The notes below the pieces were generated by a model. It was not told the DNA's origin. It saw only the letters and a list, made by a program, of their open reading frames with translations, and did no database searches. Below, piece after piece: positions 9,550 through 18,599 of a DNA stretch of 64,000 nucleotides (position 1 is the first letter of the stretch; each line of letters opens with the position of its first letter). A program made the translations under genes and the position numbers. Source of the DNA: Ignatzschineria larvae DSM 13226 (lineage in GTDB: Bacteria > Pseudomonadota > Gammaproteobacteria > Cardiobacteriales > Wohlfahrtiimonadaceae); assembly GCF_038500265.1 (NCBI RefSeq), contig NZ_CP150637.1, positions 2,249,501 through 2,313,500 on the forward strand. Reading direction: 5' to 3'.

Positions 9550-9642
9550 AGCCATTACCTTACATATTATCTGATGCTAAATGGAGCTCTTACTGTATCA
9601 TATTTTAAGCGCTGATTATTACAACCCTATATCTCCTTGAGT

Positions 9643-9661
9643 TCCAATTTCTAACGCAACA
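9643..9661 (+). repeat. IS30 element terminal inverted repeat (left)
   Basis: TCCAATTTCTAACGCAACA, the inverse of the right-hand end with two mismatches. It abuts the transposase stop codon at 9663. Confidence 0.75.
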
Positions 9662-9662
9662 G

Positions 9663-10670
9663 TTAATGTTTCGTCATCTGAGTAGCTTCATATTCCTTGT
9701 GAAATAGTTCTGTAATAACTTCGATAGGCGATCTAAAATTAAAGCGTTTTCGAGGTCGACTATTGAGTGATAGCGCTATTTCATCAAGCTCTTCCTGACT
9801 ATGAATAGAAAGATCTGTCCCTTTGGGCAAGTATTGTCGTATCAAACCATTGATATTCTCATTACTCCCTCTTTGCCAGGGGCTATGGGGATCACAAAAG
9901 TAGATAGCAACTCCCGTATTTTGCGTGATTTGAGCATGATAAGCCATTTCTTTCCCTCGATCATAGGTCATTGTTCGTGCAAATGTTAAAGGTACTCGAT
10001 TGAGTGCTGCGCTAAACCCTATAACGGCAGAGGTTGCGGTTGCATCTTCCATTTTGATTAACATAACATAACCACTAGTGCGCTCAACTAATGTGCCGAC
10101 AGCTGAAGCGTTGCCTTTTCCTTTGATCAAATCACCTTCCCAATGTCCAGGTGTTAAACGATCTTTAACTTCTGGAGGACGTAAGTGAATACTTACTAAA
10201 TCAGGAATTTGCCCTCTTCTATCCACAGTTCCTTTTCGGGGTTTTCGTGTGGTACGTCCTTGCCTTAAACATTGGAGTAATTCTTTTTTTAATTGGCCAA
10301 CGGGTAAAGCATACAAGGCATTGTAGATTGTTTCTTGGCAAACATAGTAACTAGAATTAGCCATCTTTTTAAGTACCCCGGATATTTGTTCAGGAGATAA
10401 TTTAGCACGTAAACACTGTTCCACAAAACCAAATAAGACCGTTCCTGGCGTTAGTTTTTCATCAGGGGCGCATCTCTTTCTAGCTTGTAAATAGGCGTAC
10501 TGTGCCTTTGTTGCAGCATAGTGATCTTTATCCTCAACTCTTTTTAACTCTCTGGAAATTGTCGAAGGCGATCGGTTTAGCTCTTTAGCAATGGTTCGAA
10601 TACTTTTATTAAGTTGTATACCAACTTCAATATTGATCCGTTCATTAAGTGATAATCTTGAATAGTTCAT
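9663..10670 (-). CDS. IS30-family transposase
   Basis: The 335-residue protein has an N-terminal helix-turn-helix (SIRTIAKELNRSPSTISREL, residues 23-42) that binds the element's ends. The DDE catalytic triad is intact: Asp180 in GHWEGDLI, Asp237 in MTYDRGKE and Glu271 in NENINGLIR. The length is typical and there is no frameshift, so the element may still move. AAGGAG lies a few bases before the ATG. Confidence 0.95.
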   Translation of the reverse strand: MNYSRLSLNERINIEVGIQLNKSIRTIAKELNRSPSTISRELKRVEDKDHYAATKAQYAYLQARKRCAPDEKLTPGTVLFGFVEQCLRAKLSPEQISGVLKKMANSSYYVCQETIYNALYALPVGQLKKELLQCLRQGRTTRKPRKGTVDRRGQIPDLVSIHLRPPEVKDRLTPGHWEGDLIKGKGNASAVGTLVERTSGYVMLIKMEDATATSAVIGFSAALNRVPLTFARTMTYDRGKEMAYHAQITQNTGVAIYFCDPHSPWQRGSNENINGLIRQYLPKGTDLSIHSQEELDEIALSLNSRPRKRFNFRSPIEVITELFHKEYEATQMTKH

Positions 10671-10695
10671 GGCAACATTTTACTCCTTAAGTAAG

Positions 10696-10714
10696 TGTTG
10701 CGCTAGGAATTGGA
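10696..10714 (+). repeat. IS30 element terminal inverted repeat (right)
   Basis: TGTTGCGCTAGGAATTGGA, matching the inverse of 9643-9661 at 17 of 19 positions. It lies upstream of the transposase start. Confidence 0.75.
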
Positions 10715-11002
10715 TTCCGCCCTCAGATATCTATATCTTAGAGCTATCTATCTAAAATCTCTGCCTTAGCCCTCTGTCTCTAACCATGCGATTTTAACTA
10801 TCTGCCTATTCTATTCTGCATATTATAAGCTGTATAATGTGGTATGGTAACAAGACGGTACTCTCTCTTAATCAAAATTTCGCTAGAGACAACCGCTATC
10901 TCCTGATAGAAGATTTCGTGAAATTAAAATACCGTTTTTTGGCGATCGATATTTCATCAATCCATACATTCATCCATAAATAGACCGATACAGAGTATTC
11001 TG

Positions 11003-11875
11003 ATGCTACAAATTCAACATATCCCTTACTATTTACAGCTCATGCGAGTGGAAAAACCTATTGGTAGCTATCTTTTAATGTGGCCGACATTATGGGCCAT
11101 TTGGATGGCAAGCGAAGGAGCACCGCAAGCACACATTGTGGTGATCTTTATGCTCGGCGTATTTCTGATGCGTTCTGCAGGATGTGTCATCAATGATATT
11201 GCCGATCGGGATATTGATAAACATGTTGAGCGAACTAAAGACCGTCCTTTAACTGCCGGGAAAGTCAGCTTAAAAGAGGCGATTTCACTCCTTGTTTTAT
11301 TAGTGGTGCTCTCCGGCATTCTAGCGCTTTTTCTCTCTTGGAAGACATTACTACTCTCTATTCCGGCGCTTTTAATTGCGCTCTCTTACCCATTTATGAA
11401 ACGATTTCATTCACTGCCACAAGCTCATTTAGGCGTGGCCTTTGCCTTTGGGATATTAATGGCCTTTATGGAAATTCAAGGCAGAATTCCGGCGGTGGGC
11501 TATCTCCTTTTTGTGACCAACATTCTATGGACACTGATTTATGATACTGAATATGCAATGAGTGATCGTGAAGAAGATAAAGCGCTCAATATCAAATCCT
11601 CCGCCCTGCTATTTGAAGCATTACTGGGTAAACGGGATTATTATCTGATTATCGCACTACAGATCCTGATGGTTTTATGCCTCATCATCATCGCACTACA
11701 GTTACAAATAACAACCTACTTCCTGTGGGCCATTTTATTTGTCATCATTCTGTTTTATTATCAAGTTACACTCATTAAAACACACGATAAAATACGTTGC
11801 TTTCAAGCTTTTTTGCACAATCATTACGTGGGATTAGTGATATTTATTGGGCTTTTCCTCAATTATTTACCATAA
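11003..11875 (+). CDS. ubiA: 4-hydroxybenzoate polyprenyltransferase UbiA
   Basis: UbiA attaches the polyprenyl tail to 4-hydroxybenzoate in ubiquinone synthesis at the inner membrane. The 290-residue protein has about eight membrane helices and both Mg-diphosphate motifs: NDIADRDID at residues 64-72 and DTEYAMSD at 181-188. Length matches the family. The usual partner ubiC is not beside it. The cobalamin adenosyltransferase gene starts about 80 bp downstream on the same strand and may be co-transcribed. Confidence 0.95.
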   Translation: MLQIQHIPYYLQLMRVEKPIGSYLLMWPTLWAIWMASEGAPQAHIVVIFMLGVFLMRSAGCVINDIADRDIDKHVERTKDRPLTAGKVSLKEAISLLVLLVVLSGILALFLSWKTLLLSIPALLIALSYPFMKRFHSLPQAHLGVAFAFGILMAFMEIQGRIPAVGYLLFVTNILWTLIYDTEYAMSDREEDKALNIKSSALLFEALLGKRDYYLIIALQILMVLCLIIIALQLQITTYFLWAILFVIILFYYQVTLIKTHDKIRCFQAFLHNHYVGLVIFIGLFLNYLP

Positions 11876-11955
11876 CTATTTCAGTCATAAGAATTTCAAC
11901 AACCCTACAAAATAGTACGGATTTTACAGACAATAACAAAAGGATAGAGGACATT

Positions 11956-12561
11956 ATGGGACATCGTTTATCGAAGATTGTGACAAAAACCGGCGACAAT
12001 GGCACAACGGGGATTACCGGTAATATTCGCCTTGAGAAGTATCATCCACGCATTGAAACCATTGGTTTAATTGATGAACTCAATTCGCTACTCGGTGTGG
12101 GTATTGCCCATCTTCATCAAGAGATTGCCCATTACGAAGGTAATAATGCACCTCAATCGGCAACGCAACTTCGCACTATTGAGAAAGAGTGGTCTTTTAT
12201 TCAGCACCTTCTCTTTAACATTGGTGGTGAGCTCTCAATGCCCGGCATCGATCTGATCAAAGAAGATCATGTGACTAAATTGGAAATCGCACTCACTGAA
12301 TACAATGAGAATCTTGCGCCACTTAAAGAATTTATTCTCCCCGGTGGTTCACTATTAGTCGCACAAACACACTATATCCGCGCGATTAGTCGCAAAGGTG
12401 AACGAGCGCTTTGGGCACTTAAAAGTCAAGATGAGCAAGTCAATGAGTACTCACTCAAGCTTCTTAATCGCTTGTCGGACTATTTCTTTGTCATGGCCAG
12501 AACGATTGCAAAACTCACCCATACAGAAGAGATCTTCTGGAATGCTGAAATTGAGTTATAA
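11956..12561 (+). CDS. Cob(I)alamin adenosyltransferase, PduO type
   Basis: The enzyme makes adenosylcobalamin from cob(I)alamin and ATP. The 201-residue protein starts with the diagnostic ATP-binding TKTGDNGTTGI (residues 10-20). It continues with an EKYHPRIETIGLIDELNSLLG segment and ends with the helix bundle containing RAISRKGERALW and LLNRLSDYFFVMAR. I chose the ATG at 11,956, behind GAGGACATT, over an earlier in-frame ATG overlapping ubiA. With MetH in the same window, it shows that the organism uses corrinoids. Confidence 0.93.
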   Translation: MGHRLSKIVTKTGDNGTTGITGNIRLEKYHPRIETIGLIDELNSLLGVGIAHLHQEIAHYEGNNAPQSATQLRTIEKEWSFIQHLLFNIGGELSMPGIDLIKEDHVTKLEIALTEYNENLAPLKEFILPGGSLLVAQTHYIRAISRKGERALWALKSQDEQVNEYSLKLLNRLSDYFFVMARTIAKLTHTEEIFWNAEIEL

Positions 12562-12584
12562 CCAGTTATAACCTGTTATAACCC
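12555..12584. repeat. Three tandem 10-bp units GTTATAACCn
   Basis: Three exact copies of GTTATAACC, each followed by one variable base, overlap the adenosyltransferase stop codon. Each contains the palindrome GTTATAAC, so three dyads lie one helical turn apart just before the next gene. Confidence 0.85.
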
Positions 12585-12598
12585 TTAAAATTGCCATT

Positions 12599-13426
12599 AT
12601 GACCCCATCATCGATCACTGTTAATAGAAATCTAGCAGAAGAAGCACCGCGAGTCTTTCTACTCAATGTGGATGAGGCCACTATTGATTGGGCACACAAA
12701 AATTACCCTCAATTCTTCAATGAAAAATTGAGGGGGAAACGGCAAATTAGTTATCTTTTAAGTCGTGCACTACTACTACATGTTTTGCAAAATTATTACG
12801 ATTTCAAAATACTACCTGAACTCGCCTATTCTGCCCATGGGAAACCATACTTCCCAACTTGCAATATCAGCTTTAACCTCACCCATACAGATCAGTTTCT
12901 AGGACTTCTGATTACCAGAGGTAATCATCCATTAGGCATCGATATTGAAACAATAAAACCCCGACGAAACTTTGCCGGATTGCTACAAAAAACCTTTTCA
13001 ATCACCGAAATCCAATGGATTTTAGGGTTAACCGAACAGCCGGCACTCCCTCTCCAAAAGAATTTAACGCTATCACCTGAAGCGATAGAACGTTTCTTTC
13101 TTCTGTGGTCCGCAAAAGAAGCCTATCTCAAAGCTGATGGGCGAGGCTTACAAGCCTTACACACACTTCTTCTAAAGCCTAAGCATCAAATAATGCAAGG
13201 CGATCTACAAGAGGGGACGCTTCTACTACAGACTTTAAACCATCAAAGGAGCGCGACAAAGAGCGCATTTGCTCTTTATCTCCCCACTTCAATGATTGAG
13301 TCTACCTGTATCACAGATCTCTCTAACGATCCTGCTGTACCTAGCAGTACAACATTCTCCTCGCATTTTTGGCAAATCATTATGCGAGAAATCTCTCATA
13401 ATGAAACGCCAACTCTTTCACTTTAG
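12599..13426 (+). CDS. 4'-phosphopantetheinyl transferase (Sfp/AcpT superfamily)
   Basis: It should transfer phosphopantetheine from CoA to a serine of a carrier protein. The 275-residue protein carries the superfamily motifs: GIDIE at residues 113-117 (Mg-binding Asp/Glu) and WSAKEAYLK at residues 170-178. YSAHGKPYF and FNLTHTD upstream also fit. It is closer in length to the Sfp/HetI type than to the short AcpS. No polyketide or peptide synthetase is in the window, so the carrier may be the fatty-acid ACP or one encoded elsewhere. The C-terminal ~60 residues are poorly conserved in appearance. Confidence 0.85.
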   Translation: MTPSSITVNRNLAEEAPRVFLLNVDEATIDWAHKNYPQFFNEKLRGKRQISYLLSRALLLHVLQNYYDFKILPELAYSAHGKPYFPTCNISFNLTHTDQFLGLLITRGNHPLGIDIETIKPRRNFAGLLQKTFSITEIQWILGLTEQPALPLQKNLTLSPEAIERFFLLWSAKEAYLKADGRGLQALHTLLLKPKHQIMQGDLQEGTLLLQTLNHQRSATKSAFALYLPTSMIESTCITDLSNDPAVPSSTTFSSHFWQIIMREISHNETPTLSL

Positions 13427-13548
13427 CCAAAATCTACTAAATTGCCTTTCATCGCTATCACTATTCAATAACTCGTTACTAAATCTTACGATCGAACCTT
13501 AAACTATTGAACGTGTTACTACTCATTGTTTAACGCAATGGTACAAAA

Positions 13549-13878
13549 TTACTCTTCAGTAGCGAGTAGAAAATCTTCTTTGCTTGCGCCCGCTTCTACT
13601 TTCTCTTTCATCCAAAGAGGCATTTTGCCACGACCACTCCAGAGTTGCTCAGGATTATCAGGATTACCATATTTCATAGGTACCTTGCGCCCTTTACGAC
13701 CCACTTTATCTCTAAATACATCGTGGAACGAGAGTCCTGAATGATCTAATAGCTTCTCAATCTCTTTACGAACTTGCTCCGCTTCAGCAGCACGACGACT
13801 CTCAATCTCTTGACTTAATTCAGTAATAAGCGTCTCCATCTTGTCAATACTTAGTCCATCTAAATCTAAATCTTTCAT
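13549..13878 (-). CDS. H-NS family nucleoid-associated protein
   Basis: The 109-residue protein has an N-terminal coiled-coil oligomerisation region (about residues 10-45, LITELSQEIESRRAAEAEQ) and the C-terminal DNA-binding signature KYGNPDNPEQLWSGRGKMPLWM (split: KYGNPDNPEQLW, SGRGKMPLW). The family silences AT-rich and foreign DNA. The ATG at 13,878 is preceded by a GTG at 13,881; a GGAG 8-11 nt upstream suits either. The ribosome-binding site matches the loop of the candidate RNA at 61.6 kb. A hairpin, ATAACTAG-CAAAA-CTAGTTAT, lies at 13,934-13,954 in its upstream region. Confidence 0.9.
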   Translation of the reverse strand: MKDLDLDGLSIDKMETLITELSQEIESRRAAEAEQVRKEIEKLLDHSGLSFHDVFRDKVGRKGRKVPMKYGNPDNPEQLWSGRGKMPLWMKEKVEAGASKEDFLLATEE

Positions 13879-13982
13879 CACTTACATGTCTCCATTCAAT
13901 AAAATGACTATTTCCAATAATCTTTATCTAATTATAACTAGCAAAACTAGTTATTACTATTATATAAATTATATTAATAACA

Positions 13983-16184
13983 TTAAATATTTATTTTATG
14001 TTTAATCAAAAAACATTGTCTAATTTTCGGATTCCGTTTGAAATCCTCGGGTAATGTTTTATTAGAAATATCCGTAATATCAAATATTTCCAATAATTCA
14101 CTATCCATTTTAAACCGCCGCAGATTTGTCGAAAAAAGAAGCACTCCTTCATGCGCTAATAGACGCATTGCATCACTAATCAGTGCTATATGATCTCTCT
14201 GGATATCCAATACATCTTCCATCCGTTTAGAATTTGAGAATGTAGGAGGATCCATAAAAATCAAATCAAACTTATCTTCATTTCGTTTCAATAACGGCTT
14301 TGCACGCATCTTCTCTACACGTTCTTTGAGCCATTTCAGCACATCTGCTTGGATTAACGCATGACCATCGAAATGCCCATTGAGTGCCAAGTTTTGATCT
14401 GCCCAAGCTAAATAGGTGCGAGAAAGATCCACTGAGAGCGTATTTAATGCGCCCCCATTTGCGGCATGTACAGTCGCACTTGCGGTATAACAGAAGAGAT
14501 TTAAAAAACGTTTTCTCTTTGCCATCTTACCGATCATCATTCGAACTTCCCGATGATCTAGGAAGAGTCCTGTATCGAGATAATCAGTGAGATTCACAAG
14601 TAACTCTGCACCACCCTCCTTCACCGGAAAGAGCTCTCCCTCCGATTCAGAAAGCTTCTCATACTGCCTTTTTCCCCGTTGTTTTGCCCGCTGTTTGATG
14701 TGAATATCTTTAGGAGTAATCCCATCTACAACATGAGGAATCAGCTGTACAACTTTATTAAAACGCACTTCAGATAGCTTCTTGTCCACTGTCGAAGGCG
14801 CTTCATATTCATAAATTACGATCTGATCGTTATAAAGATCAATCGCAACATTAAATTCCGGGATATCGGCATCATAAAGCCGATACGCCTCAATATTTTG
14901 CCGCTTAGCCCATTTTGCTAAATGTTTATAATTCTTTGTGAGGCGATTCATAAAAGCATCGCCCCCATCTTCAAGTAAGGTTTCTAAGGCAACACGGCGA
15001 TCATTCGCATCTGCCTTTTTTCGGTCAACGAAATATTCAGGCGTAATCTCAAATTGCAGATAAACACAATCAAGCGCCCCATTCCAAAACTTGTTGATCT
15101 TCTTTGCCCGAAGCCCCATCACGCGTCCAAGCTCCGGTGAAGAGGTGATCACGCCGGCTGTAAAACCTTCATAGCGTTTTAAGAAATCCCCCAAATCTTG
15201 ATAGGTTTCAACGAGCGTCTCTTTCTCACCTAACCGTTCACCATAAGGAGGGTTCGTAACAATCAATCCTGTAGTCAATGCGGGATCGCGACTATAATCT
15301 TGAAATGGCATATGTTTAAAGCACATATTTTTCAAAACTCGCGCACGATCCGCATTGGCTTTAGTAATTCCGATCATCATCGAACTACGCTCAACACCTA
15401 CTAATTGCCCTTGATAACGCGCTTCCCCTTCAGTAGCTCGTCGTTTAGCTTCTTGATAACAAGCTTCCCAATCGGAGGCATTAAATCGGCGCCAACGCAT
15501 AAAACCAAAATCATTACGATACAGACCCGGCGCAATATCTCTTGCCATAAGTGCCGCCTCAATCAAAATAGTACCGGCGCCACATAAAGGATCAATAAAA
15601 TGCTCATGATTCGCCGCTTTTTCCGGCCAATTAGAGCGATAGAGGAGTGCTGCCGCCAGATTCTCTTTAATAGGCGCTGTTCCCTGCTCACTTCTAAATC
15701 CTCGTTTATGCAGAGGTTCTCCACTCATATCGAGATAAAGCGTATATTGTTTCTCATCGATATGCAGATAGAAACGGTGATCAGGTGCGTCTAAATTCAC
15801 ATTCGGACGTGTCCCCATTAACTCATTAAAATAATCGACAATTGCATCTTTGACCCGAAGCGCCGCAAAATGCGTATGGATATTCCCCGCCTTTCGCGTT
15901 GTCACTTTGGTAGCAAAGGTATCTGTCTCTTTCATATGCGTTGACCAAGAGAAGAGCGAGAGCTCCTCATGCAATTGGTCAAGCGAAATAAACTTCCCAG
16001 TTTTAAGCTCTAATAAGACACGCGATCCACAACGAACCCACAAACATGCCCGATAAGCATCTTTAGGTTCTCCTGTGAATGAAACCCCTGTCCCTTCTTC
16101 CTTAGCATCTAATCCAAGATCGAGTAGCTCCCCTTTCACAAAAGGTGCAAGCCCTTGGGCACAGGTTATATAAAATTTTGACAT
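13983..16184 (-). CDS. rlmKL: Bifunctional 23S rRNA methyltransferase RlmKL (m2G2445 / m7G2069)
   Basis: The 733-residue protein has an N-terminal THUMP domain and the RlmL methyltransferase with the NPPYGERLG motif (about residues 310-320). A second, C-terminal RlmK methyltransferase carries the NLFCYTASATVHAANGGA SAM site and FMDPPTFSNSKRM near residue 650. This fusion is typical of gammaproteobacteria. The ATG at 16,184 follows a GAGAGAG stretch. It is a single-gene unit, and its downstream end lies near the H-NS gene on the same strand. Confidence 0.96.
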   Translation of the reverse strand: MSKFYITCAQGLAPFVKGELLDLGLDAKEEGTGVSFTGEPKDAYRACLWVRCGSRVLLELKTGKFISLDQLHEELSLFSWSTHMKETDTFATKVTTRKAGNIHTHFAALRVKDAIVDYFNELMGTRPNVNLDAPDHRFYLHIDEKQYTLYLDMSGEPLHKRGFRSEQGTAPIKENLAAALLYRSNWPEKAANHEHFIDPLCGAGTILIEAALMARDIAPGLYRNDFGFMRWRRFNASDWEACYQEAKRRATEGEARYQGQLVGVERSSMMIGITKANADRARVLKNMCFKHMPFQDYSRDPALTTGLIVTNPPYGERLGEKETLVETYQDLGDFLKRYEGFTAGVITSSPELGRVMGLRAKKINKFWNGALDCVYLQFEITPEYFVDRKKADANDRRVALETLLEDGGDAFMNRLTKNYKHLAKWAKRQNIEAYRLYDADIPEFNVAIDLYNDQIVIYEYEAPSTVDKKLSEVRFNKVVQLIPHVVDGITPKDIHIKQRAKQRGKRQYEKLSESEGELFPVKEGGAELLVNLTDYLDTGLFLDHREVRMMIGKMAKRKRFLNLFCYTASATVHAANGGALNTLSVDLSRTYLAWADQNLALNGHFDGHALIQADVLKWLKERVEKMRAKPLLKRNEDKFDLIFMDPPTFSNSKRMEDVLDIQRDHIALISDAMRLLAHEGVLLFSTNLRRFKMDSELLEIFDITDISNKTLPEDFKRNPKIRQCFLIKHKINI

Positions 16185-16670
16185 AGACTCTCTCAAATAA
16201 AGAATTCAATAATTACACTTTAATGAATCAGGTTGTAATAATTCTAAACGATTATTTCGTCATTGCGTCATATAAAATATGGTCATATAACAGTGTCTTT
16301 TTATCTTCACTAATTCTATTAACCGTGAAGTATAATACTATATTAGCCCTTACAACTAACACATATTAACAAATAAACACTTAAATTATAAGAAAATATT
16401 TAACGAAATCCAAAAATAATTCCAATAATAGGTTAATGATATCGAAATCGTACCTATTATTCTCTATTCTTTGAATCATCACATCCTTCTAAAAAAACTA
16501 TTTTTATACTTGAAGTATTATCCATTATCTGCCTATATTAATAAATAACCTTTTCATAGCCTAAAATGGATAAAAATAGTGTCTTAAAATAGAGGGTAGC
16601 CCCCTTAATGACAAGCTATATTTAAGAATTGAAGCAATAAAGAAGCAATTAACCTTAAAGGATCGACATT
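16185..16670. other. Divergent intergenic region rlmKL / CoA-transferase, no gene seen
   Basis: About 485 bp of very AT-rich DNA that must hold the divergent promoters. A GTCATATAA sequence occurs twice near 16,270-16,288, which may be chance. No RNA-like or coding signal was recognised. Confidence 0.4.
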
Positions 16671-18215
16671 ATGACAAAAGATTTAAGTAAAAAGATTCGA
16701 CATGCAGATTTTCTAAACAAAATTGTCTCTGCAGAGGAGGCTGCAAGCTGGATTGAAGATGGAATGACTCTAGGAATGAGTGGTTTCACCCTCTTTGGAG
16801 AACCTAAGGTCTTCCCTAGAGCTCTTGCTGAGCGTGGTAAAAAAGAGAAATTTAAAGTGAATCTCTACACAGGCGCCTCTCTCGGCCCTGACGCCGACCA
16901 AGCTATGGCTGAGGCGGACATCATTAATCTTCGTGTACCTTATCAAGGGAATCCGGTTCTTCGCAAGAAGATCAATGCCGGAGAAATCAAGTATATTGAC
17001 CAGCATCTCTCTCATACCGCAGAGACGCTTCGTCAAGGAAACTTAGGGGAGATTGATTATGCAATCATTGAAGCGGCGGCTATTACCGAAGATGGCATGA
17101 TTATTCCGACAGGTTCAGTCGGAAACTCACCGATCTTTGTTGAACGCGCTAAACACGTTATTATTGAACTCAATACCTCAACGCCGGATAGCTACGAGGG
17201 GATTCATGATATCTATATCCCGAAAGATCAAGGGGATAACCGTCAAGCTATTCCTGTTTATGATGATCTAAGCAAGCGCATTGGCACCATCGGTATTAAA
17301 GTAGATCCTGCCAAGGTGAAAGGCGTAATCCTCTCTGATCGCCCTGATATTCCATCACCGCTTTTTGAACCCAATGAAGAAACGCAAGCCATTGCGGATA
17401 ATCTTCTTCACTTCCTCGGTAAAGAGGTTGAAGATGGTCGTTTAGGCCCTAACCTTGCCCCCTTACAATCAGGCGTAGGCTCTGTGGCAAATGCCGTATT
17501 GAGCGGTATGGCTAAATCAGATCGCTTCAAAAACCTCACAGTCTCCTCTGAAGTATTACAAGATGGCATCTTTGACCTTATCGATGCCGGCGTTGTGGAT
17601 TTTGCTGTGGCAACCGCTTTCTCACTCTCCAAAAAACGCGTTGAGAATCTTGCTTCGGATCTTGAAAAGTATAAAGATAAGATTCTATTCCGTCCGCAAG
17701 AGATCACCAATCACCCTGAAGTTGTGCGTCGCTTAGGTGTTATCGCGTTCAATACTGCGCTTGAAGTCGATATCTACGGTAATGTCAACTCAACCCATGT
17801 AAGCGGTACTCATGTTATGAATGGAATCGGCGGGTCTGCCGACTTTGCTCGTAATGCCCGTATCACCATTTTCGTAACGCAATCAACCGCAAAAGATGGC
17901 AAAATCTCGGCAATCGTCCCATTTGTGACCCATGTTGACCATACCAATCATGAAGTTGATGTCATTGTTACCGAGCAAGGTTATGCCGATATTCGCGGTC
18001 TTTGCCCTGTAGAAGCGGCTGAGAAGATTATCGAAAACTGTATGCATCCAAAGTATAAACAACAAGCGCGTGACTATTTTGAGCGAGCGAAAAAAGAGCG
18101 CGGAGGTAACACGCCTCATCTGTTAGAAGAAGCATTCTCTTGGCATACCAATCTTGCTAAAAATGGCACCATGCTCTTAGATCAAGATATGGTGAAAGCA
18201 GAAGCACAAAAATAG
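16671..18215 (+). CDS. Succinyl-CoA:acetate CoA-transferase (acetyl-CoA hydrolase/transferase family)
   Basis: The enzyme moves CoA from succinyl-CoA to acetate. This can replace succinyl-CoA synthetase in a variant citric acid cycle or activate acetate. At 514 residues it has full family length. The catalytic glutamate is expected in VSSEVLQDG, where Glu294 has the same number as in Acetobacter AarC, and the oxyanion-type GSVGNSP and GIGGSADFARNA glycine loops are present. AAAGGATCGACATT precedes the ATG. With ActP at 50-52 kb it points to acetate use. A strong terminator follows. Confidence 0.92.
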   Translation: MTKDLSKKIRHADFLNKIVSAEEAASWIEDGMTLGMSGFTLFGEPKVFPRALAERGKKEKFKVNLYTGASLGPDADQAMAEADIINLRVPYQGNPVLRKKINAGEIKYIDQHLSHTAETLRQGNLGEIDYAIIEAAAITEDGMIIPTGSVGNSPIFVERAKHVIIELNTSTPDSYEGIHDIYIPKDQGDNRQAIPVYDDLSKRIGTIGIKVDPAKVKGVILSDRPDIPSPLFEPNEETQAIADNLLHFLGKEVEDGRLGPNLAPLQSGVGSVANAVLSGMAKSDRFKNLTVSSEVLQDGIFDLIDAGVVDFAVATAFSLSKKRVENLASDLEKYKDKILFRPQEITNHPEVVRRLGVIAFNTALEVDIYGNVNSTHVSGTHVMNGIGGSADFARNARITIFVTQSTAKDGKISAIVPFVTHVDHTNHEVDVIVTEQGYADIRGLCPVEAAEKIIENCMHPKYKQQARDYFERAKKERGGNTPHLLEEAFSWHTNLAKNGTMLLDQDMVKAEAQK

Positions 18216-18344
18216 TAACAACATAGTAATAACAACATGCAAATGATAAACGTTATCTATTAGATGCCCAAAGATGATTATAAAAATTAATCATTAAGAA
18301 ATTGTATTTGTAATATCGTAATATCAAAATAAATGAATAAAATT

Positions 18345-18369
18345 AAACCGGCATAGCGCCGGTTTTTTA
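18345..18369 (+). terminator. Intrinsic terminator after CoA-transferase gene
   Basis: AAACCGGC and GCCGGTTT form a GC-rich stem with a 5-nt loop and run into TTTTTT. Confidence 0.92.
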
Positions 18370-18599
18370 TTCTTTAAGGGTCGCTTTAAACCCGATAGGC
18401 AAAAATAAAACTTCACAAGTTTGACCATTGTGCTACTAATAAAGTAACTTTTATCATTTTTGAACATTTTGTTCTGCTGGCGCACAATCTTATTCTACTA
18501 ATAGAGGCAATCGAGCACGCTTTGCAACAAGGCTCGTTATAATCTATTCAAAATCAGATAACGTAATAGCAGATGGTTCTGTTTTGGAGGATCTTATTC

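Larger units (their letters stand above)
9643..10714 (-). mobile_element. Intact IS30-family insertion sequence
   Basis: A single transposase gene fills the element. The ends carry an inverted repeat of about 19 bp, TGTTGCGYTAGRAATTGGA, with two mismatches, at 10,696-10,714 and (inverse) 9643-9661. The total of about 1.07 kb is normal for the family. The flanks show no clear target duplication that I can define. It sits between genes and interrupts no recognisable reading frame. Confidence 0.85.

Noticed and set aside
9556..11002. Gene disrupted by the IS30 element
   Set aside because: Joining the two flanks outside the inverted repeats gives no recognisable reading frame; the element appears to sit in intergenic DNA.
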